From JANQRV01 sp964533785 (lineage in GTDB: Bacteria > Bacteroidota > Bacteroidia > Chitinophagales > Saprospiraceae), in assembly GCA_964533785.1 (NCBI GenBank), contig CAZHNG010000281.1, positions 1 to 9,003 of the forward strand: DNA of 9,003 nt, written 5' to 3'. Below the pieces are notes generated by a model, which was not told the DNA's origin, made no database searches, and worked only from the letters and a program-made list of their open reading frames with translations. The position numbers and the translations under genes are program-made. Shown piece by piece: positions 6,113 to 9,003 of the stretch. The stretch's first letter is position 1. Every line of letters starts with the position of its first letter.

Positions 6113-7877
6113 CATCTTCTTCTCCTTTTGCTCTAATAGCCTTCACTTCGGCAGCGGTAACCGCGCTAGCCTGGTTTTCAAAATTTTGGCGAATGTAAGT
6201 AAGTACTTCTGCAACTTCTTCATCACTCAAAAAGTCGTGTTTGGGCATGACGGAATTGTAGGCTTCACCATTTACTTCAATTGGCCCTTGCAAGCCATTG
6301 ATCACCAAACTAATAAGGCGGTTCTTGTCACCACTTACCCAATCGTTATTGATGAGTGGGGGAAAGCGCCCCTCCGCACCTCTGCCGTTGCGCTGATGGC
6401 AAGAACTACAGTATAAATAATAAACCTGGCTACCGGATACCAGATCTTTCTGTAAGTTGTCCTCTACTTTATCGGGCGTTCGGATGTGGGACAATTGTTT
6501 ACGCTCTTCCATTCCCGCCAATTGTTCCGGGCCAAATTGAGCCTTATCGCCGGTGTATTGAATACGCCAGATCTTTCCTTCTTCTGTTTCCGAAATGTAT
6601 AATGAGCCATCAGGGCCCATAGCAATACCCATTGGCCGGTATACCGCATCACTCACATTGACGATCGGGTCCACTTTAGCAAATCCGTCGGCAAAGATTT
6701 CCCAATCACCAGCAGGAGCACCATCTTTGAAGGGTACGAAAGCAATAATGTATCCCGATTGCGGATACGGAGCCCGGTTAGTAGAACCATGAAAAGCAAT
6801 AAAAGCACCTCCCTTATACCGCTCAGGAAATTGATCGCCCTGGTAAAATAACAACCCATTCGGCGCCCAATGCCCGGGAAATCCGATGAGTGGTAAATCG
6901 TAATCACTGCAACGGTCAACAATTTCACCATCCCCACCGTATTCGGGGGCTAAGACTTTCTTTTCCTGTAGCTGGTCGTAATAACAATAAGGCCAGCCGA
7001 AATTGGAATGTTCTGTAATCTTGATAAATTCTTCGGAAGGTAACAAAGCGCTTTGCCAAGGGCTGTAAACGCCGGAAAACATCCTAAACAAATCATCCCG
7101 GCCGTGCATCACCGCGTACAAACTGTTATCATCTTTGTTCCAATCCATACAAACAAGGCTGCGTATCCCAGTAGCATAATGATACCCATCTTCTTGCGTT
7201 TGCCCTGTTTTATTTGGATCGAACCGCCATACCCCGGCATACTTTTCTAATTGCGGACAAGGGTCCAGACCGGGAGCGCCGGGCGTTCTTTTAGGTTCCT
7301 GGCAAGCATTGGATGGGGCTCCGAAAGGAATGTACATCCGCCCTTGTGGATCAAAGGTGATCGGCTTGGCAATATGTTCCCGCATACCTTGGCCGAGGGT
7401 ATCTTTTAAGATCGTGTCAATAGGACTATCCGGCACCAATTGGCCCGGCTTTAATTTTTGCCGGTATACTCCTCTTTGCGAACTATAATACAAATAACCA
7501 TTCCATATCGTCATACCCGCAGAAAGCGGCCCGTCGTGGTTGTATTCGCCAAAAGATTGAATGATATCTGCCCTGCCGTCCCCGTCAGTATCCCGCAAAG
7601 CTGCATTGCCAAACGGGCCATCAGCTCGCTTGTACTTCACGTAAATATCACCGTTTTCATTGACGGCAATGTGGCGCGCTTTTCCTTTTAAACTATCTAC
7701 TACTAACAGCGCTTCAAAACCATCCGGCAGAAATAATCCTCCATTTTTTTCTTCAACAATTTCAGGTTGGCATTGCCAAAGCAGTATTAATAAAGATAGT
7801 ATGATCCCAACCGAAATCAAGCTTCTGTATCGAATAGAGCCTGTTCGGACAGGTAAAGTGGTCTTTCGTTTTGTCAT
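6102..7877 (-). CDS. Quinoprotein (PQQ-type) sorbosone/glucose dehydrogenase with C-terminal cytochrome c
   Basis: A 591-residue envelope protein. Residues 1-36 are a basic start and a hydrophobic segment ending in LLWQC; Cys36 may be lipidated, although Gln at -1 is not typical, so an uncleaved anchor is the alternative. Residues about 45-440 form a soluble glucose/sorbosone dehydrogenase-type beta-propeller. Family features include an acidic DTDGDGRAD loop at 96-104, AKPITFDPQGRMYIPFG at 170-186, HGRDDL at 258-263, SNFGWPY at 291-297 and GHWAPNGLLFY at 335-345. A class I cytochrome c domain follows at about 478-570, with heme motif CSSCH at 490-494 and Met544 (SVMPKH) as likely axial ligand. 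The protein should oxidise a sugar or related alcohol with PQQ as cofactor and pass electrons to its own heme and then to the respiratory chain. Substrate is unknown, and PQQ synthesis genes are absent nearby. It is transcribed divergently from the lactonase-like gene. The start is the only ATG before the signal segment. Confidence 0.9.
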   Translation of the reverse strand: MTKRKTTLPVRTGSIRYRSLISVGIILSLLILLWQCQPEIVEEKNGGLFLPDGFEALLVVDSLKGKARHIAVNENGDIYVKYKRADGPFGNAALRDTDGDGRADIIQSFGEYNHDGPLSAGMTIWNGYLYYSSQRGVYRQKLKPGQLVPDSPIDTILKDTLGQGMREHIAKPITFDPQGRMYIPFGAPSNACQEPKRTPGAPGLDPCPQLEKYAGVWRFDPNKTGQTQEDGYHYATGIRSLVCMDWNKDDNSLYAVMHGRDDLFRMFSGVYSPWQSALLPSEEFIKITEHSNFGWPYCYYDQLQEKKVLAPEYGGDGEIVDRCSDYDLPLIGFPGHWAPNGLLFYQGDQFPERYKGGAFIAFHGSTNRAPYPQSGYIIAFVPFKDGAPAGDWEIFADGFAKVDPIVNVSDAVYRPMGIAMGPDGSLYISETEEGKIWRIQYTGDKAQFGPEQLAGMEERKQLSHIRTPDKVEDNLQKDLVSGSQVYYLYCSSCHQRNGRGAEGRFPPLINNDWVSGDKNRLISLVINGLQGPIEVNGEAYNSVMPKHDFLSDEEVAEVLTYIRQNFENQASAVTAAEVKAIRAKGEEDVGE

Positions 7878-7973
7878 TTGTAATAGCCTTTATCTTTTGC
7901 ATTTTAAGAATTTTAGCCAAGAAATTACAGTGTTTTTTTAAAATTATGTACTTTGTTTCAACAATATTCCAAA
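7878..7973. promoter_or_regulatory. Divergent intergenic region of the dehydrogenase and lactonase-like genes
   Basis: This 96-bp AT-rich spacer must hold the promoters of both genes. On the + strand TACTTTG (7949-7955) is one base shorter than TAnnTTTG and would give a leader of about 14 bases before the ATG at 7974. On the - strand TAATTTTA (7946-7939) misses the consensus only at the last base, with a leader of about 55 bases. The two elements almost touch, so binding of one regulator or polymerase could affect both genes. Neither has a clear TTG at -33 spacing. Confidence 0.4.
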
Positions 7974-8897
7974 ATGAAATTAAAGTGTTTAACATACGTT
8001 CTTTTAGTATTTTCACTTTCGTGTAACAACTCAACAGAAAATTCTAAAGAAAATGCTACTGCAGACCAGACCTTTAGCAGTACGGATTTTACGGAAGAAG
8101 ACGCTTTTACTTCAGGAATTGAAGGACCAGCTACCGATGCTTCGGGAAATATTTACGTCGTTAATTATGGGGAAAAAGGTACCATAGGTAAAGTTAATAC
8201 CGATGGAGCCGCGGCCTTGTTTGTTAAACTCCCGGAAGGCAGTACCGGAAATGGTATCCGGATTGATCAAAACGGACAATTATTCGTAGCCGATTACACC
8301 GGCCACAATGTATTGCAAATTAATCCCGATAATAAAGAGATCAAGGTATTCGCCCATAACCCTGAAATGAATCAACCAAATGATCTTGCCATTACTGGTA
8401 AGGGTACATTATTTGCCAGCGACCCCAACTGGCAGGAAGCAACTGGCAATCTATGGCGCATAGATAGGGATGGCTCCACTCATCTGCTTGAAGAAAACAT
8501 GGGAACAACAAATGGCGTAGAGGTCAGTCCAGATGAAAAAAAGTTATACGTTAATGAAAGTGTACAGCGGAATGTATGGGTCTACGATCTTTCTCCGGAC
8601 GGGGTAATAAGTAATAAACGCAAACTCATTCAATTTCCCGATTTTGGAATGGACGGCATGCGTTGTGATGTACAGGGTAACCTCTATATCACCCGCTATG
8701 ATAAAGGTACCATTGCCATCGTCTCTCCGGAAGGCGAATTGCTAAAAGAAGTTGTTTTAAAAGGCAAAAAACCATCCAATATCACCTTTGGCGGTAAGGA
8801 TGGCAAAACCTGCTACGTTACCCTCCAGGACCGGGGCATGCTGGAAACGTTCCGTGCAGAAGAACCGGGTAGAGAATGGGTATTGAGCAATAAATGA
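7974..8897 (+). CDS. SMP-30/gluconolactonase-like beta-propeller lipoprotein
   Basis: A 307-residue protein with a lipoprotein signal (MKLKC start, hydrophobic core, FSLSC with Cys17 lipidated) and a Ser/Asn/Glu-rich linker to about 40. Residues 45-300 are a six-bladed propeller of the SMP-30/gluconolactonase/LRE-like family. The expected metal ligands are present: Glu50 (GIEGP), Asn180 (TTNGVEVSPD) and Asp227 (GMDGMRCD), with Asn135 in NQPNDLAI as the conserved substrate-side residue. It should be a metal-dependent lactonase acting in the envelope, though some family members are esterases or binding proteins. A TTG at 7953 would extend the frame by seven residues, but it lies in the probable -7 element and spoils the lipoprotein signal, so the ATG at 7974 is chosen. 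Divergence from the sugar dehydrogenase supports a role in opening its lactone product; this is inference. The stop codon lies 4 bp before the heptamer array. Confidence 0.9.
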   Translation: MKLKCLTYVLLVFSLSCNNSTENSKENATADQTFSSTDFTEEDAFTSGIEGPATDASGNIYVVNYGEKGTIGKVNTDGAAALFVKLPEGSTGNGIRIDQNGQLFVADYTGHNVLQINPDNKEIKVFAHNPEMNQPNDLAITGKGTLFASDPNWQEATGNLWRIDRDGSTHLLEENMGTTNGVEVSPDEKKLYVNESVQRNVWVYDLSPDGVISNKRKLIQFPDFGMDGMRCDVQGNLYITRYDKGTIAIVSPEGELLKEVVLKGKKPSNITFGGKDGKTCYVTLQDRGMLETFRAEEPGREWVLSNK

Positions 8898-8901
8898 AAA
8901 A

Positions 8902-8998
8902 TCTAGCGTCTAGCGTCTAGCGTCTAGCGTCTAACGTCTAGCGTCTAACGTCTAGCGTCTAGCGTCTAGCGTCTAGCGTCTAGCGTCTAGCGTCTAAC
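8902..8998. repeat. Heptamer tandem array (TCTAGCG)n, 13 full units plus a partial one
   Basis: Thirteen complete 7-bp units run without any indel from 8902 to 8992, followed by a partial TCTAAC unit. Eleven units read TCTAGCG; the units at 8930 and 8944 and the last partial one read TCTAA, a G-to-A change at position five. Nothing separates the units, so this is not a CRISPR array. It starts right after the lactonase-like gene and reaches to within a few bases of the window end, where it gives way to an A run. Simple heptamer arrays of this style occur between genes in some bacteria; the role here is unknown. Confidence 0.95.
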
Positions 8999-9003
8999 AA
9001 AAA

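Noticed and set aside
7953..7973. TTG start giving a longer lactonase-like protein
   Set aside because: The TTG is the last part of a TACTTTG promoter-like element, and the ATG at 7974 gives a standard lipoprotein signal peptide.
8902..8998. CRISPR array
   Set aside because: The units are seven bases long and follow each other without spacers; no cas gene is present.
1..8998. Composite mobile element bounded by the two heptamer repeats
   Set aside because: There is no transposase, integrase or target duplication, and the left copy is strongly decayed; the repeats are better seen as dispersed intergenic DNA.

Overview
The window looks like a chromosomal segment of a member of the Bacteroidota. 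The grounds are lipoprotein signal peptides on three of the five products, starts without Shine-Dalgarno sequences, TAnnTTTG-type promoter elements, AT-rich spacers between genes of intermediate GC, and a permease/M1-peptidase fusion of a kind I associate with this phylum. The family may be Saprospiraceae/Lewinella-like, but that is a guess. No phage, insertion sequence, tRNA, rRNA or CRISPR is visible.

Layout. Positions 1-153 are an AT-rich spacer with a degenerate heptamer repeat at its left edge and a promoter element just before a secreted serine hydrolase (154-1437, +). This gene converges on an SH3-domain lipoprotein (1536-2390, -). The 98-bp gap between them holds an inverted repeat that can act as a terminator in both directions. 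Upstream of the lipoprotein gene on the same strand, 37 bp away, is a giant ABC-2 permease fused to an M1-type zinc peptidase (2428-5919, -). A 182-bp spacer separates it from a quinoprotein sugar dehydrogenase with a C-terminal cytochrome c (6102-7877, -). That gene is divergent from an SMP-30/gluconolactonase-type lipoprotein (7974-8897, +), which is followed 4 bp after its stop codon by a perfect-period 7-bp tandem array (8902-8998).

How the genes may work together. The divergent pair suggests an envelope sugar-oxidation route: a PQQ-type dehydrogenase that makes a lactone and passes electrons to its own cytochrome c, and a lactonase that opens the lactone. The permease-peptidase and the SH3 lipoprotein may be co-transcribed, although the lipoprotein gene also has a candidate promoter of its own. 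No ABC ATPase, which the permease would need, lies in the window. No PQQ biosynthesis gene is present either.

Most unusual features: (i) the heptamer array, whose core TCTAR is also found, decayed but in phase, at the other end of the window, and in which every unit carries a stop codon on both strands; (ii) the permease-peptidase with a shifted zinc motif and no GAMEN motif, standing apart from any ATPase. All five genes are intact and belong to recognisable families. I do not see a clearly new multi-gene system.
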